Assembly: GCA_963761755.1 (NCBI GenBank)
Contig: CAVXIC010000013.1
Coordinates: 310,001 to 374,000, forward strand
Direction of reading: 5' to 3'
Origin: CAJXVA01 sp963761755
Lineage (GTDB): Bacteria; Myxococcota_A; Polyangia; Nannocystales; Nannocystaceae
Length of the DNA stretch: 64,000 nt
The position numbers and the translations under genes are program-made. Below, one piece after another: positions 34,282 through 42,687 of the stretch (positions are counted from its first letter, which is position 1; every line of letters starts with the position of its first letter). The notes beneath the pieces are model-generated. The model was not told the origin of the DNA. It made no database searches and was given only the letters and a program-made list of their open reading frames with translations.

Positions 34282-34567
34282 CGCCGAAACGTCGCCCGAA
34301 CTCGGCGGCGACCTCGGCCCACGCAACGCCGCGGTCGGCCAACCCGACCATCGCATGGAAGACCAGGTCGGCGGCTTCGGACGCGACCCGGTCCGGGCTC
34401 TCGTTGCGCAGGGCGTCGATCAGCTCGCCGGCCTCCTCGGTGATCTTGGACACGATCGTCTCCACGCCCTTGTCGAGCAGCGAGCGAACGTAGCTCTTGC
34501 CGTCGGCGTTGGTCGTCCCCCGTCCGGCCTTGCGGTCGAGGATGGTGGAGAACACGCGTTCGAGCAT
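34247..34567 (-). CDS. hisE: phosphoribosyl-ATP pyrophosphatase
   Basis: Second step of histidine synthesis: hydrolyses phosphoribosyl-ATP to phosphoribosyl-AMP and diphosphate. 106 residues, usual length for a stand-alone HisE. Core motif I-T-E-E-A-G-E-L-I-D-A and E-A-A-D-L-V-F-H supply the Mg-binding acidic residues of the all-alpha NTP-pyrophosphatase fold. Directly downstream of hisI (46-base gap), so successive steps are co-expressed; 7 kb away from hisHAF. Confidence 0.94.
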   Translation of the reverse strand: MLERVFSTILDRKAGRGTTNADGKSYVRSLLDKGVETIVSKITEEAGELIDALRNESPDRVASEAADLVFHAMVGLADRGVAWAEVAAEFGRRFGVSGIDEKAARG

Positions 34568-34613
34568 GTTGCCCGAGGGGCCGTCGTCGGCCTCGCCGGG
34601 AGGAAGGACCGGA

Positions 34614-34937
34614 TCAGAAGAAGCAGCTGGAGGTTCCGGTGTGGCACGTCGGACCGCGCGGGACCGCGAGGACCAGCAGCGCGTCGCGGTCGCAGTCGCA
34701 TCGAATCTCCACGAGCTGCAGAGTGTTGCCCGAACTCTCCCCCTTCTCCCACAGCGTCTGCCGGGACCGACTGAAGAAGGTGACGTGCCCGGACGCGGAC
34801 GTTGCTGCCAGCGCGTCGGCGTTCATGTATCCGACCATCAAGACGCGACCGGTGTGGGCGTGCTGCACCACGGTGACCACCAGTCCGCGCTCGTCGGGCT
34901 GGAGGCTGGACCAGATCGCACGCGCATCCACGGACAT
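34614..34937 (-). CDS. hisI: phosphoribosyl-AMP cyclohydrolase
   Basis: Third step of histidine synthesis: opens the adenine ring of phosphoribosyl-AMP. 107 residues from ATG 34937; a GTG at 34955 would add six. Signatures: V-L-M-V-G-Y-M-N, F-F-S-R-S-R-Q-T-L-W-E-K-G-E-S-S-G-N, the metal-binding C-D-C-D and C-terminal zinc-ligand Cys residues in G-P-T-C-H-T-G-T-S-S-C. Stand-alone, not fused to HisE. Confidence 0.94.
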   Translation of the reverse strand: MSVDARAIWSSLQPDERGLVVTVVQHAHTGRVLMVGYMNADALAATSASGHVTFFSRSRQTLWEKGESSGNTLQLVEIRCDCDRDALLVLAVPRGPTCHTGTSSCFF

Positions 34938-35021
34938 GTCGCCGTTGTACCGCACCGGGATGAAAAATAGACGCGCTCGGGCCTAGACCGGACGCGGATA
35001 AGATCCTATCCCACAAGGGAC

Positions 35022-35315
35022 ATGAAGACGCTCCAATCCATTGCATTGACCGGCGCCCTGGCTTCGTTGTGCGCGTTCTCGGGCTGCGACGACGACGCGG
35101 ACAAAGCCGAGAAGAAGATCGAGAAGGCGGGCGAAAAGGCTGAAGAGAAGGTCGAAGGCGCGGTCGACAAGGCTGGTGACATGGCGGAGAAGGCCGGAGA
35201 CAAGATCGAAGGCGCGGCCGAGGAGGCCGAGGAGGAGATCGAAGGCGCGGCCGAGAAGGCTGAAGAGAAGATCGAAGGCGCGGCTGACGAGGTCGAGGAG
35301 GAGATCGAGGACTGA
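35022..35315 (+). CDS. lipoprotein with amphipathic KIEGAAE-type repeats
   Basis: 97 residues from ATG 35022. Signal peptide ends C-A-F-S-G-C. The mature part is wholly made of Lys/Glu/Ala repeats of 11 residues (K-A-E-E-K-I-E-G-A-A-E and variants), predicted as one long charged helix like apolipoprotein or LEA repeats. The DNA repeats as well. It could be a surface spacer, membrane-lying helix or desiccation protectant; nothing specific can be said. Confidence 0.7.
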   Translation: MKTLQSIALTGALASLCAFSGCDDDADKAEKKIEKAGEKAEEKVEGAVDKAGDMAEKAGDKIEGAAEEAEEEIEGAAEKAEEKIEGAADEVEEEIED

Positions 35316-35326
35316 GCCTCGACGCA

Positions 35327-37549
35327 TCACCCGATCGACCGGACGCGCAGCGGTCCGGTCAGTCGATAGCCGTCGCCCTCTCGCAGGAGCTGTTCCTGTA
35401 GACCCGCTTTCCTCAGCCGCGAGAGTTCAACGTTCAGGCGGTTGCGGGTCGCTGCGTCGACGCGCCGGCTCTTCGGCCACCCCGTGCGGATCAGGACTTC
35501 TCGACTCAGGGACGGGCGGGCCTGACGTTCGAACGCGCTGACGAGTGCGGCGAGGATTCGCTGGGCCGCCTCGCTGCGGACGGCTCGATGACCGAGGGCG
35601 GGGTGCTCCACGGCGCTTCCGTCGGCAGCGATGATCACGAGTCGCTCCCTGCGAGCGCGCGCACGCTTCAACAGCCGGAGCGCGTAGCGGGCCTCGTCGG
35701 ACCCGGGCGTGGGATCCGGCGGTTCGACGTTCGAGATGTGGGCGTCGTGAACCGCGAGCGTCGCGTGCATGGCCGCGTCGTCAGGGTCGACGTGTTCCTG
35801 GGCGCGGCGAAGCTCTCGCCGTGCGCCCACGAGGTCGTCGTCGACGTGCGCGCAGACGGCAAGCATCGCGTGGCAGAGGGCGACCTGGCGACGATCGCCG
35901 AAGCGTCTCAGGGCCGCGAGCGCGCGCGTCAGCTCGGTCCGGGCCACGGAGTTGCGGCCGCGCTCCAGGTGGAGCGCCCCGAGGTCGAACCGTGCGATCG
36001 CCGAGAATCGCTCCGCTCCGCAGGCCTCGTGCCGATCGAGCGCGACGACGAAGGCCCGCTCGGCGGCACCGAGGTTTCCGCGCTCCTGCTCGAGCATCGC
36101 CAGCGAATGCTCGGCCCGGGCCACGCCGGTGTCATCGCCGAGCTTCACGTACGCGTCACGAGCGGCCCGCAGATGGTCGCGCTCGAGGCTGCCCTGCTCG
36201 AACTCCAGTCCGCCGAGCTGCTCCAATGCGCGAGCCCGGATGCGCGCGGGCGTCCTGCGATGGGAGATCACCGCGTGATAGCCGGTTCGGGCCTCCGAGA
36301 CTTCACCGCAGTGGCGCTGCAGCGTCGCAAGGGCGCAGGCCAGCGCAGCCGCCGTCTCCGCGTCTGTGCTTGCTGCCGCGTCGAGGCCCGCACGAAGATG
36401 AACTCGGCTGGACTCGAACGCGCCGGCGAGTCGAGCGAGCTGGCCGCGCACGAGGTGGTGACGGGCGGATGGTGTCGTCGGCCACAGGCGCTCGATCTGC
36501 CCGAGGGCGTCCCGGGCCGAGCCTTCGTGGAGCAGCGTTGGAACCGCCGCGGTCCACAGCTCCAGGGCGACGGAAGGGTCCTCCGCCCACGTGGCCGCTT
36601 CGACCAGCTCCCGCCACGGGGCCGACCGACCTCTGGTCACGCGCTCCGCGAAGGCGTCGAGATGCCGCTCTCGGGCCTCGAGGTCCGGCGCGTACACCAT
36701 GGCGAAGTCGCGGAAGAGCGGTTCGACCCGCACGCCCGACCCGGCGGGACGAGCGACGCCGTGCCGGATCATCTGCTCCAAAGCCGTCACGTTGACGTGC
36801 CCGATCGCGTTTGCATCGTCGAGGGAGACGACGCCGGCAAAGGGGGCGAGCGCGGCGACGGAGCGGCGCACGTCGTCCGGCAGGCCTTCCCACGCCGCGC
36901 GTGCCCGAGCCTGCAGTGTGCCACTGGGTGTCGGCAGGCACAGGCGCAGGCTCGCGGTCGAAACCTCTACGACGGCCTGCAGTGTTCCGAGTCGAGCCGC
37001 GAGAGCTTCGATTGCGAGGGGGTTGTAGCCGAGCAACGCGAGGGACCGACTCAGAACGTCTCGGTGCGGCTCCAGGTCGGCCGGCCATCCGGCGTCGCGG
37101 ACCCGAGCGGTCAACAGGTGCCAGGCGTCGTCGGCGTCCATCGGCTGGACTCGAACCGTCGTTGCCGCGGACGCCCACAGCGAGAAGCGGCTGGTCACCA
37201 GCGCTCGTCGCTGCGGCGCGGCGCCGAGCCATCGAGGAACGAGCGCTGCCACGGTCTGAGGCGCCCGATCTGCCCCGTCGAAGACGACGAGCGTGTCCGC
37301 CGAACGGCCGAGGTCGGCGAGTCGTCGTTCCAGCGTCCCTTCGGTCTCGTCTTGGGCGACGGTCACCCGCAGCGCGGCCTCGCCGAGCTCGAGCACGACC
37401 TCTCGGGCCAATCGGGTCTTGCCGACGCCGAGCGGCCCGACCAGCCCGACGACCCGTCTTTCCGCCAACGCCCGTACCGCCGAGTCGACCGGGTCGCGTC
37501 CCCCAACCCACGGGGACAGAGGCGGGGTCAGGTCGTCTGGCCCGAGCAT
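35327..37549 (-). CDS. STAND/NB-ARC ATPase regulator with TPR and winged-helix C-terminus
   Basis: 740 residues. NTPase domain first: P-loop G-P-L-G-V-G-K-T-R (about 38-46), Walker B L-V-V-F-D-G-A-D (about 88-95), then a G-Y-N-P-L-A-I-E motif equivalent to the GxP of AP-ATPases, and a winged-helix/ARC region. About 300 residues of TPR-type helical repeats follow (A-R-A-E-H-S-L-A-M-L-E-Q-E-R-G-N). The last 60 residues look like an OmpR-type winged helix (L-I-R-T-G-W-P-K-S-R, R-L-N-V-E-L-S-R-L-R-K-A-G-L). STAND proteins are ligand-sensing switches; with a DNA-binding end this is a likely signal-responsive transcription factor. The lipoprotein gene before it ends 7 bases upstream. Confidence 0.85.
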   Translation of the reverse strand: MLGPDDLTPPLSPWVGGRDPVDSAVRALAERRVVGLVGPLGVGKTRLAREVVLELGEAALRVTVAQDETEGTLERRLADLGRSADTLVVFDGADRAPQTVAALVPRWLGAAPQRRALVTSRFSLWASAATTVRVQPMDADDAWHLLTARVRDAGWPADLEPHRDVLSRSLALLGYNPLAIEALAARLGTLQAVVEVSTASLRLCLPTPSGTLQARARAAWEGLPDDVRRSVAALAPFAGVVSLDDANAIGHVNVTALEQMIRHGVARPAGSGVRVEPLFRDFAMVYAPDLEARERHLDAFAERVTRGRSAPWRELVEAATWAEDPSVALELWTAAVPTLLHEGSARDALGQIERLWPTTPSARHHLVRGQLARLAGAFESSRVHLRAGLDAAASTDAETAAALACALATLQRHCGEVSEARTGYHAVISHRRTPARIRARALEQLGGLEFEQGSLERDHLRAARDAYVKLGDDTGVARAEHSLAMLEQERGNLGAAERAFVVALDRHEACGAERFSAIARFDLGALHLERGRNSVARTELTRALAALRRFGDRRQVALCHAMLAVCAHVDDDLVGARRELRRAQEHVDPDDAAMHATLAVHDAHISNVEPPDPTPGSDEARYALRLLKRARARRERLVIIAADGSAVEHPALGHRAVRSEAAQRILAALVSAFERQARPSLSREVLIRTGWPKSRRVDAATRNRLNVELSRLRKAGLQEQLLREGDGYRLTGPLRVRSIG
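35337..35360 (+). terminator. terminator hairpin for the repeat lipoprotein gene
   Basis: GACCGGAC, eight bases, GTCCGGTC: a perfect 8-base stem 22 bases after the stop of the plus-strand lipoprotein, inside the last codons of the convergent STAND gene. Confidence 0.5.
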
Positions 37550-37556
37550 CCCTCGA

Positions 37557-38099
37557 CTACATCACACCTTCGTACTCGATCGACAGCGTGGGTGTCTCGA
37601 GCGACGAGTCGTCGTGCAGAACTCGTATCCGGTAGAGGTCACCCTCCTCGGTCTTGGCAAGGACAGCTCGGCCGACGAAGGCGCCGGGGGGCGTGTTCGC
37701 GAGCCCGAAGTACACCACGGGCTCCCAGCATCCCTCGAGCGCGTCGCACTCGCAGGCCTCCGGCGCCACCTCGACGTCCGCCAGCGCTCCGTACGTGCCC
37801 GGAAGCAGACACAGCGAGTCCGGTTGGGGGGCTTGCAACACGAGGTAGCGTCCCAACCAACACCGCACGTCGTCCATGCCGCTCTCGTCCTCCGGCGCTT
37901 CCTCCATGGTGCGCGCCTGCGCGAGGTCGATGCCAACGGCGCTGGAGACCGGCTCCATCGTCAGCGAGCAGACCTCCGCCCACGGGTCGCAGGCCGACCC
38001 GGCCTGGGTCGCCTCGTCCTGCACTGAGGGGCCGCAGCCGCTGAGCCCCATGCAGCCGCTGATGGCGATGATGCTGAGGAGGACCGCGGAGCGAAGCAT
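37557..38099 (-). CDS. lipoprotein, unknown, in operon with STAND regulator
   Basis: 180 residues from ATG 38099. Signal peptide ends I-A-I-S-G-C, with a second Cys pair soon after (L-S-G-C-G). The mature domain is rich in Cys (C-D-P-W...C-S-L, V-R-C-W-L-G, L-C-L-L-P-G, C-E-C-D...C-W-E), suggesting disulfides. Only 7 bases separate its stop from the STAND gene start, so the pair is co-translated; an envelope sensor feeding the regulator is an attractive but untested reading. Confidence 0.72.
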   Translation of the reverse strand: MLRSAVLLSIIAISGCMGLSGCGPSVQDEATQAGSACDPWAEVCSLTMEPVSSAVGIDLAQARTMEEAPEDESGMDDVRCWLGRYLVLQAPQPDSLCLLPGTYGALADVEVAPEACECDALEGCWEPVVYFGLANTPPGAFVGRAVLAKTEEGDLYRIRVLHDDSSLETPTLSIEYEGVM

Positions 38100-38120
38100 G
38101 AAGCCATCAGACCACGGCCG

Positions 38121-38139
38121 CGCTTAACGGACCGCTTAA
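38121..38139. promoter_or_regulatory. direct repeat CGCTTAA, candidate regulator site
   Basis: Two CGCTTAA copies 12 bases apart, 22-40 bases upstream of the lipoprotein/STAND operon, in one of the few A/T-richer spots of the region. Direct repeats near this spacing are typical sites for winged-helix regulators such as the one this operon encodes. Confidence 0.4.
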
Positions 38140-38237
38140 AGCGCCGACGTCAGCCCCGGTTGGGAGCCACCAAGACCCTGAGCGGTCGGCTCGAGCGTCG
38201 CGCGCGTCCACGGCACCCGTGTCTCACAATCGAGGGT

Positions 38238-38259
38238 GGATCCAGTCCGGACTGGATCC
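38238..38259. promoter_or_regulatory. perfect 22-base palindrome
   Basis: GGATCCAGTCC followed directly by its reverse complement GGACTGGATCC. It lies 24 bases after the stop of the minus-strand TPR protein gene. With no loop it suits a dimeric DNA-binding protein; a terminator is the alternative since it is downstream of a stop. Confidence 0.45.
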
Positions 38260-38282
38260 CTTCCCCTGACTGTCCGCCTCCC

Positions 38283-39221
38283 TTAGAACCGAACTGAGAC
38301 CGACGCCGCCGCCGAGTTGGGGCTGAGTCCGGCCGAAGCTGAGACGTGCCGGCTACGCCGACGACCGCCGATCGCAAGCATGGTGATGCCCGCCGCAGCA
38401 AGAAGCGCTGCGCTGCTCGCCGCGGTCAGGAGGCCAATGTTGGCGCGCTGTCCGTCCCGCTCTGCAGCGTCGATCTCTGCTCGGGCCGCGCTGCGCTCTG
38501 GCTCTCCCAATGATTCCGCGAGACGTCGTTGGGCGTCGTCGTATTGATCCTCCGCAGCCCTGCCCTTTGCGCTCATGGCGAACACGATGGCGATGCTGGC
38601 CACGCTCCCGCCCAGGGCGAGGCCTCCGCCGACGAGCAACCCGGTTCCGTTGGGTTTGGGTGCGGTGGGAGGAAGCGCGTCGGTTGGCGCGCGTGCGGGC
38701 TGAACCGCCTCGGGTGGTGGCAGTGGTGTGGGCGGCTCGCTGCTGCTGTGCTCGAGCTGCTCGATCTGCTCGAGCAACTCCACCGCGCGCGCGCGATCTT
38801 GCGTCTCGCCCTGATCCATCGTGTGCCCCGGGCGGTCGACCCACGCCACGAACCCCTCCAAGAGTGGCTTGGCCGCGACGACCCGGCTTTGGTGGTGGTC
38901 CCTGGCGTACGCCCTCATCTGCGCCTGCGCCAAGTCGAAGCCGAGCACGCGCCGAGCTGTCGCCAGCTCCGGCGTCTTTGCCATGAGCTCGTGGGCCTCG
39001 GTCCAAGACTGGGCCGCACCCGCGTAGTCGTCCGCTTCGTACGCGTCGAGACCCTGCTCGAACAGCGCCTGCGACCGTGCCTTGGCGGGGTCGACCTCTT
39101 GCGCTGCGGTGGCCTCCGTGGGGCTCGCCGCAGGAGGTTCCGCCGCAAGCACGGACGCGCTGGGCAGCGCGAGCGCCCCCGCCACCAGGCCGACGGTGGC
39201 AGTACGAAGCAGAGCACGCAT
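38283..39221 (-). CDS. TPR-containing membrane protein
   Basis: 312 residues from ATG 39221, chosen because a clean signal peptide begins there (M-R-A-L-L-R-T-A...S-V-L-A); ATG 39254 or 39287 would lengthen it. A TPR-like region (A-L-F-E-Q-G-L-D-A-Y-E-A-D-D-Y-A-G-A-A) is followed by a Pro-rich linker, a membrane helix (G-L-L-V-G-G-G-L-A-L-G-G), a charged coil and a second helix, ending V-S-V-R-F. The two-helix end resembles the membrane protein at 9171. It lies downstream of the ECF sigma gene on the same strand. Confidence 0.72.
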   Translation of the reverse strand: MRALLRTATVGLVAGALALPSASVLAAEPPAASPTEATAAQEVDPAKARSQALFEQGLDAYEADDYAGAAQSWTEAHELMAKTPELATARRVLGFDLAQAQMRAYARDHHQSRVVAAKPLLEGFVAWVDRPGHTMDQGETQDRARAVELLEQIEQLEHSSSEPPTPLPPPEAVQPARAPTDALPPTAPKPNGTGLLVGGGLALGGSVASIAIVFAMSAKGRAAEDQYDDAQRRLAESLGEPERSAARAEIDAAERDGQRANIGLLTAASSAALLAAAGITMLAIGGRRRSRHVSASAGLSPNSAAASVSVRF

Positions 39222-39350
39222 GGGGCGAGGATGGGGCGGTTCGAGGGTGTTCATGGGTCGGTTGGGGAGCGCGTCGGCCTCCGTCATGGTGGTGGTAAGT
39301 CCCAGGCCCAAGTCGATTGCATCTTTCTTTGGGTCGCGCTGGCAGGCGGG

Positions 39351-39974
39351 TCAGTCTTGGCTCGAATTCTCGTCTCGCAGGCTCTTCGCCCATGCGTCGA
39401 GCTGAGTGGACGCGCTGAGCGCGAGGCCGGCGCTGCGCTGCATCGTAGCGACTTCGTCGGCCAGCAGCTGCCGAGCACGCCGAAGCCGGGTGCGTACGGT
39501 GCCTTCGGGGACCTCGAGGATCTCCGCCAACTCGGCGCCGCTGTGCTGCTCCCAGTAGAACAGCTCGAGCAGGATCTGATGGTCCACTGGAAGTCGGCGC
39601 AGCGCCTGCAACACCATCTCGTGCTCGCGTCGTCGGTGGACCACCGAGCTGGGTGAGGGCGCAGTGTCGGCGACGCTGTCGCGCTGGGGCTCGATGTGCT
39701 CCACGCCCCGCAGCCTGGCCAAATGCACCAGGAGCTGGTTGCGCGCGATGGCAAACAAGAAGGTGCGGAACGAGCTGTCGCCCCGAAAGCGGTCGCTCCC
39801 TTCGTACGCGCCCAGCAGCGTGCGCTGAACGAGATCGTCCACAGCTGTCCCTGCCTTGTTTCGAAAGAAGCGGTACAGCCCGTCGAAGTGGCGCTCGAAC
39901 AACGCCCCGGCCGCCCGGGCGTCGCCTTGCCGCCAAAGGGCGAGCAGCTCTTGGTCGGTCACGGGGTCGGTCAC
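39351..39974 (-). CDS. ECF-type RNA polymerase sigma factor
   Basis: 207 residues. Region 2 (about 8-80) with F-R-N-K-A-G-T-A-V-D-D-L-V-Q-R-T-L-L and F-R-T-F-L-F-A-I-A-R-N; region 4 (about 120-175) with L-P-V-D-H-Q-I-L-L-E-L and the recognition helix V-P-E-G-T-V-R-T-R-L-R-R-A. The extra C-terminal tail of about 30 residues may bind a partner. It is divergent from a membrane Ser/Thr kinase with about 50 bases between and no adjacent anti-sigma gene, so phosphorylation by the kinase is a possible control. Confidence 0.92.
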   Translation of the reverse strand: MTDPVTDQELLALWRQGDARAAGALFERHFDGLYRFFRNKAGTAVDDLVQRTLLGAYEGSDRFRGDSSFRTFLFAIARNQLLVHLARLRGVEHIEPQRDSVADTAPSPSSVVHRRREHEMVLQALRRLPVDHQILLELFYWEQHSGAELAEILEVPEGTVRTRLRRARQLLADEVATMQRSAGLALSASTQLDAWAKSLRDENSSQD

Positions 39975-40024
39975 GGCCAGGGAAGGCTAGCAGCCCGTGG
40001 TGTGACCCGGCGCCTGCTATCGTC

Positions 40025-41413
40025 GTGGGGGTGGGCGGCAGTGATCGCGACGATGCGAACGGAAAGGGATTGGGGCAGGCGCCAAGCACCGCCCCTCCAC
40101 CCAGCGTGCGCGCTGCCATCCTCGCTCGTGTGGTTCAGCAAACCGTCGGCGGCGTCGAGACCCCGCTGCTTGACGGCCGCTATCGCCTGCTCACAGAGAT
40201 CGGCCGCGGCGGTGCGGGGACCGTTTGGAAAGCCGAGCTGCTTCCCCTGGGCCGTCTGGTGGCGGTCAAGCTGCTTCGGCCCGGAGTCGCCTCGAGCAGC
40301 AACGTCGTCTCCCGTCTGATGCGCGAAGCGATGACCGTGTCCAAGCTCGGTCATGAACACATCGTGCAGGTCAACGATGTGGGGACCGACGAAAACGGAT
40401 CCCCGTACATCGCGATGGAGCTGGTGGAAGGCGAGTCGCTCGCGCAGCTGGTGACTCGACGTGGGCCTCTGCCCTGGTCCGATGTGGCCGAGATTGCGAC
40501 GCAGATCTGCGATGCACTCTCGGCCGCCCACGCCGTCGGAATCGTGCACCGCGACGTCAAACCAGCCAACGTCATCGCCGCCAAGCGCGACGATGGGCGG
40601 TGGCGCTGCAAGCTGCTGGACTTCGGTTTGTGCACCGCCGGGCGCGACACAGCCATGCTCACGGCGGCTGGGGTCTTGCTCGGTACGCCCGGATACGCCG
40701 CGCCCGAGCAGATTCGCGGCGAGGTCGTCGACGGCCGCGCCGACCTGTACGGGCTGGCTTGCGTCATGGTGGAGCTGCTCACCGGCCACCCCGCGTTCGG
40801 TGGCGCGAGCCGCCAAGAAGTCGTCAGCCACCAGCTCGGAGGGCGACGCTGCGGTGAGCTGGATAGGCTCGAGCTCCCCGCGAGCGTCGTTGCGCTCGTG
40901 GATCGCGGCCTGTCTGCTGTGGGGAGCGAACGCCACGACGATCCTGCGAGCTTCGCCGCGGCAATCGGCAACGCTGGGCGGACGGAGCATTTGCCGACCC
41001 CAGATCCCGGCACGATGCCAAGCACCACTCTTCGGGGACGCGGCCTCGTGCGCATCGCGACGGCGCTCGTGTGTGCCGGCATCGTGGCGATGGTCGTCGC
41101 GGCTGCGATGGCCCCGTCATTTTCGGAGACCGACGCCGCGGTCTCGACTTCGACCGCGCCACGCCCGGTCGCAACCCCGCCTACGCGTGCCCGGCCGGCT
41201 CCGGCCCCGCGGGCGCCCCTGGACAGCGCCCCGAGACCGGACCACATTCCCAAGGCATCTGCGCCACCGGTCACTTCAGAACCGCAGAGCCCGGTCAAAC
41301 CCGTAAAACGGCGCCGGTCCAGACCTCGGCGGCCCACCGAGCCGAAAGCCCCGGCCGCCAAAGCCCAGCGCGCTTACCCCGATGGGATCCGAGACCCCTT
41401 CGCGCTCCGGTGA
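40025..41413 (+). CDS. membrane-bound Ser/Thr protein kinase
   Basis: 462 residues from GTG 40025 (GTG 40031 is equally possible). Hanks-type kinase domain at about 50-315: G-R-G-G-A-G-T-V-W-K-A, V-A-V-K-L-L with the ATP-binding Lys, H-R-D-V-K-P-A-N-V catalytic loop, D-F-G, and A-P-E-Q in place of APE. One membrane helix (about 345-368) follows, then a Pro/Ala region and a strongly basic tail (K-R-R-R-S-R-P-R-R-P). The C-terminal part is short and extracytoplasmic. Shares its promoter region with the divergent ECF sigma gene. Confidence 0.92.
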   Translation: MGVGGSDRDDANGKGLGQAPSTAPPPSVRAAILARVVQQTVGGVETPLLDGRYRLLTEIGRGGAGTVWKAELLPLGRLVAVKLLRPGVASSSNVVSRLMREAMTVSKLGHEHIVQVNDVGTDENGSPYIAMELVEGESLAQLVTRRGPLPWSDVAEIATQICDALSAAHAVGIVHRDVKPANVIAAKRDDGRWRCKLLDFGLCTAGRDTAMLTAAGVLLGTPGYAAPEQIRGEVVDGRADLYGLACVMVELLTGHPAFGGASRQEVVSHQLGGRRCGELDRLELPASVVALVDRGLSAVGSERHDDPASFAAAIGNAGRTEHLPTPDPGTMPSTTLRGRGLVRIATALVCAGIVAMVVAAAMAPSFSETDAAVSTSTAPRPVATPPTRARPAPAPRAPLDSAPRPDHIPKASAPPVTSEPQSPVKPVKRRRSRPRRPTEPKAPAAKAQRAYPDGIRDPFALR

Positions 41414-41438
41414 TCGGCCGGACGCTGTCTGCGAACTT

Positions 41439-41467
41439 GGCCGGCGGTGGCAGCTTCCGAGCCGGCC
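41439..41467. terminator. GC hairpin between convergent genes
   Basis: GGCCGGC and GCCGGCC arms around a 15-base loop, between the kinase stop (41413) and the CoA-binding gene stop (41500). Confidence 0.35.
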
Positions 41468-41499
41468 GACGCCTCCTGGACGTAGAGCCGCGGATCGGT

Positions 41500-41889
41500 T
41501 CAGCCGAGCTCGACGAGGATGCACGGTCCGCCCGCGATCACCGACGCTGATGCGCCAGCCTCCAGGGCTGCGGGGCTCTGCGCACCGGGCTGGATCCAGA
41601 TGTGCTCGATGCCCAGCGCGATCGCCTCGGCGACGATCGTCTCCGTCACCTGCGGCGGTGTGATGATCGAGATGCCGTGAACGGGCTCGGGTAGCGCGGC
41701 CAGGCTCGGGAAGACCGGCACGCCCTCGATCTCACCCTCTTCGCGAGGGTTGACGGCGAACACGGGCATCTCATGCCGCAGGTAGGCCCGCAGGACCTTG
41801 TTGCCGAACTTGCTCCGGTCACGCGACGCGCCGACCACGGCGTGTGGACGTCCTCGAAGGAACGCTTCGATGCTGCCGCTGGTCCCCAC
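41500..41889 (-). CDS. CoA-binding (YccU-like) domain protein
   Basis: 129 residues. Single Rossmann-type CoA-binding domain: V-V-G-A-S-R-D-R-S-K-F-G-N near residue 18, V-F-A-V-N-P-R near 42, and W-I-Q-P-G-A-Q near 96. Members bind CoA but their role is unknown. Start lies 9 bases after hisF, so it rides at the end of the his operon without a known histidine function. Confidence 0.9.
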   Translation of the reverse strand: MGTSGSIEAFLRGRPHAVVGASRDRSKFGNKVLRAYLRHEMPVFAVNPREEGEIEGVPVFPSLAALPEPVHGISIITPPQVTETIVAEAIALGIEHIWIQPGAQSPAALEAGASASVIAGGPCILVELG

Positions 41890-41898
41890 GGTCCCGTC

Positions 41899-42687
41899 CT
41901 ACTTGGATGGCCGCACGGGGATGTTGTGCTCGTTCAGGTAGCCCTTGGCTTGCCCGATCGAGTACAGCCCGAAGTGGAAGATCGAGGCCGCCAGCGCAGC
42001 GTCCGCTTCGCCTTCGCCGGTGGCGAGACCCTCGCGCAGGTGCTCGAGGCTTCCGACGCCGCCGCTGGCGATGACGGGCACGTCGACCGTGCGAGAGACG
42101 GTGCGCGTGATCCAAAGATCGTAGCCTTCGCGGGTGCCGTCGCGATCCATGCTGGTGAGGAGGATCTCGCCCACGCCCATCGCGGACAAGGTCTTGCACC
42201 ACTCGATCGCCTCGAGGCCCGTGCCGCGGGTTCCCCCGTGCACGACCACTTCGTAGACGGGGCCATCGTCGGCGGGAATCGGCGGAAGACGCCGGACGTC
42301 CACCGCTCCGACGATGCACTGCGAGCCGTAGCGCTTGGCGAGGTCTTCGATCAGCAGCGGGTTGGTGACGGCCGCGGAGTTGACGGCGACCTTGTCCGCC
42401 CCCGCGGCGAGCATCTTGTCGACGTCGCTGGCTCGGCGCACGCCTCCGCCGACCGTGACCGGCACGAAGAGCGAAGGGGTCACGCGTCGAATGACGTCGA
42501 TGAAGGCATCGCGTCCTTCGGTGGTGGCCGTGATGTCGAGCATGCAGATCTCGTCTGCACCTTGTTTGTCGTAGGCACGCGCGGCTTCGACGGGGTCGCC
42601 CGCGTCACGGAGACCGCCGAAGTGCACGCCTTTGACCACGCGGCCGTTCTTGATGTCCAGACAGGGAATGATGCGTCGCTTCAACAT
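41899..42687 (-). CDS. hisF: imidazole glycerol phosphate synthase, cyclase subunit
   Basis: Forms the imidazole ring with ammonia supplied by HisH, releasing AICAR. 262 residues, full-length (beta/alpha)8 barrel. Start overlaps the hisA stop by 7 bases. Hallmarks: L-K-R-R-I-I-P-C-L-D with the catalytic Asp, V-P-V-T-V-G-G-G phosphate loop, second catalytic Asp region L-L-T-S-M-D-R-D-G-T and V-I-A-S-G-G-V-G. Confidence 0.96.
   Translation of the reverse strand: MLKRRIIPCLDIKNGRVVKGVHFGGLRDAGDPVEAARAYDKQGADEICMLDITATTEGRDAFIDVIRRVTPSLFVPVTVGGGVRRASDVDKMLAAGADKVAVNSAAVTNPLLIEDLAKRYGSQCIVGAVDVRRLPPIPADDGPVYEVVVHGGTRGTGLEAIEWCKTLSAMGVGEILLTSMDRDGTREGYDLWITRTVSRTVDVPVIASGGVGSLEHLREGLATGEGEADAALAASIFHFGLYSIGQAKGYLNEHNIPVRPSK

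Noticed and set aside
35588..38044. An 818-codon plus-strand frame
   Set aside because: Fully antisense to the STAND regulator and lipoprotein genes, low-complexity Arg/Gly/Pro translation.
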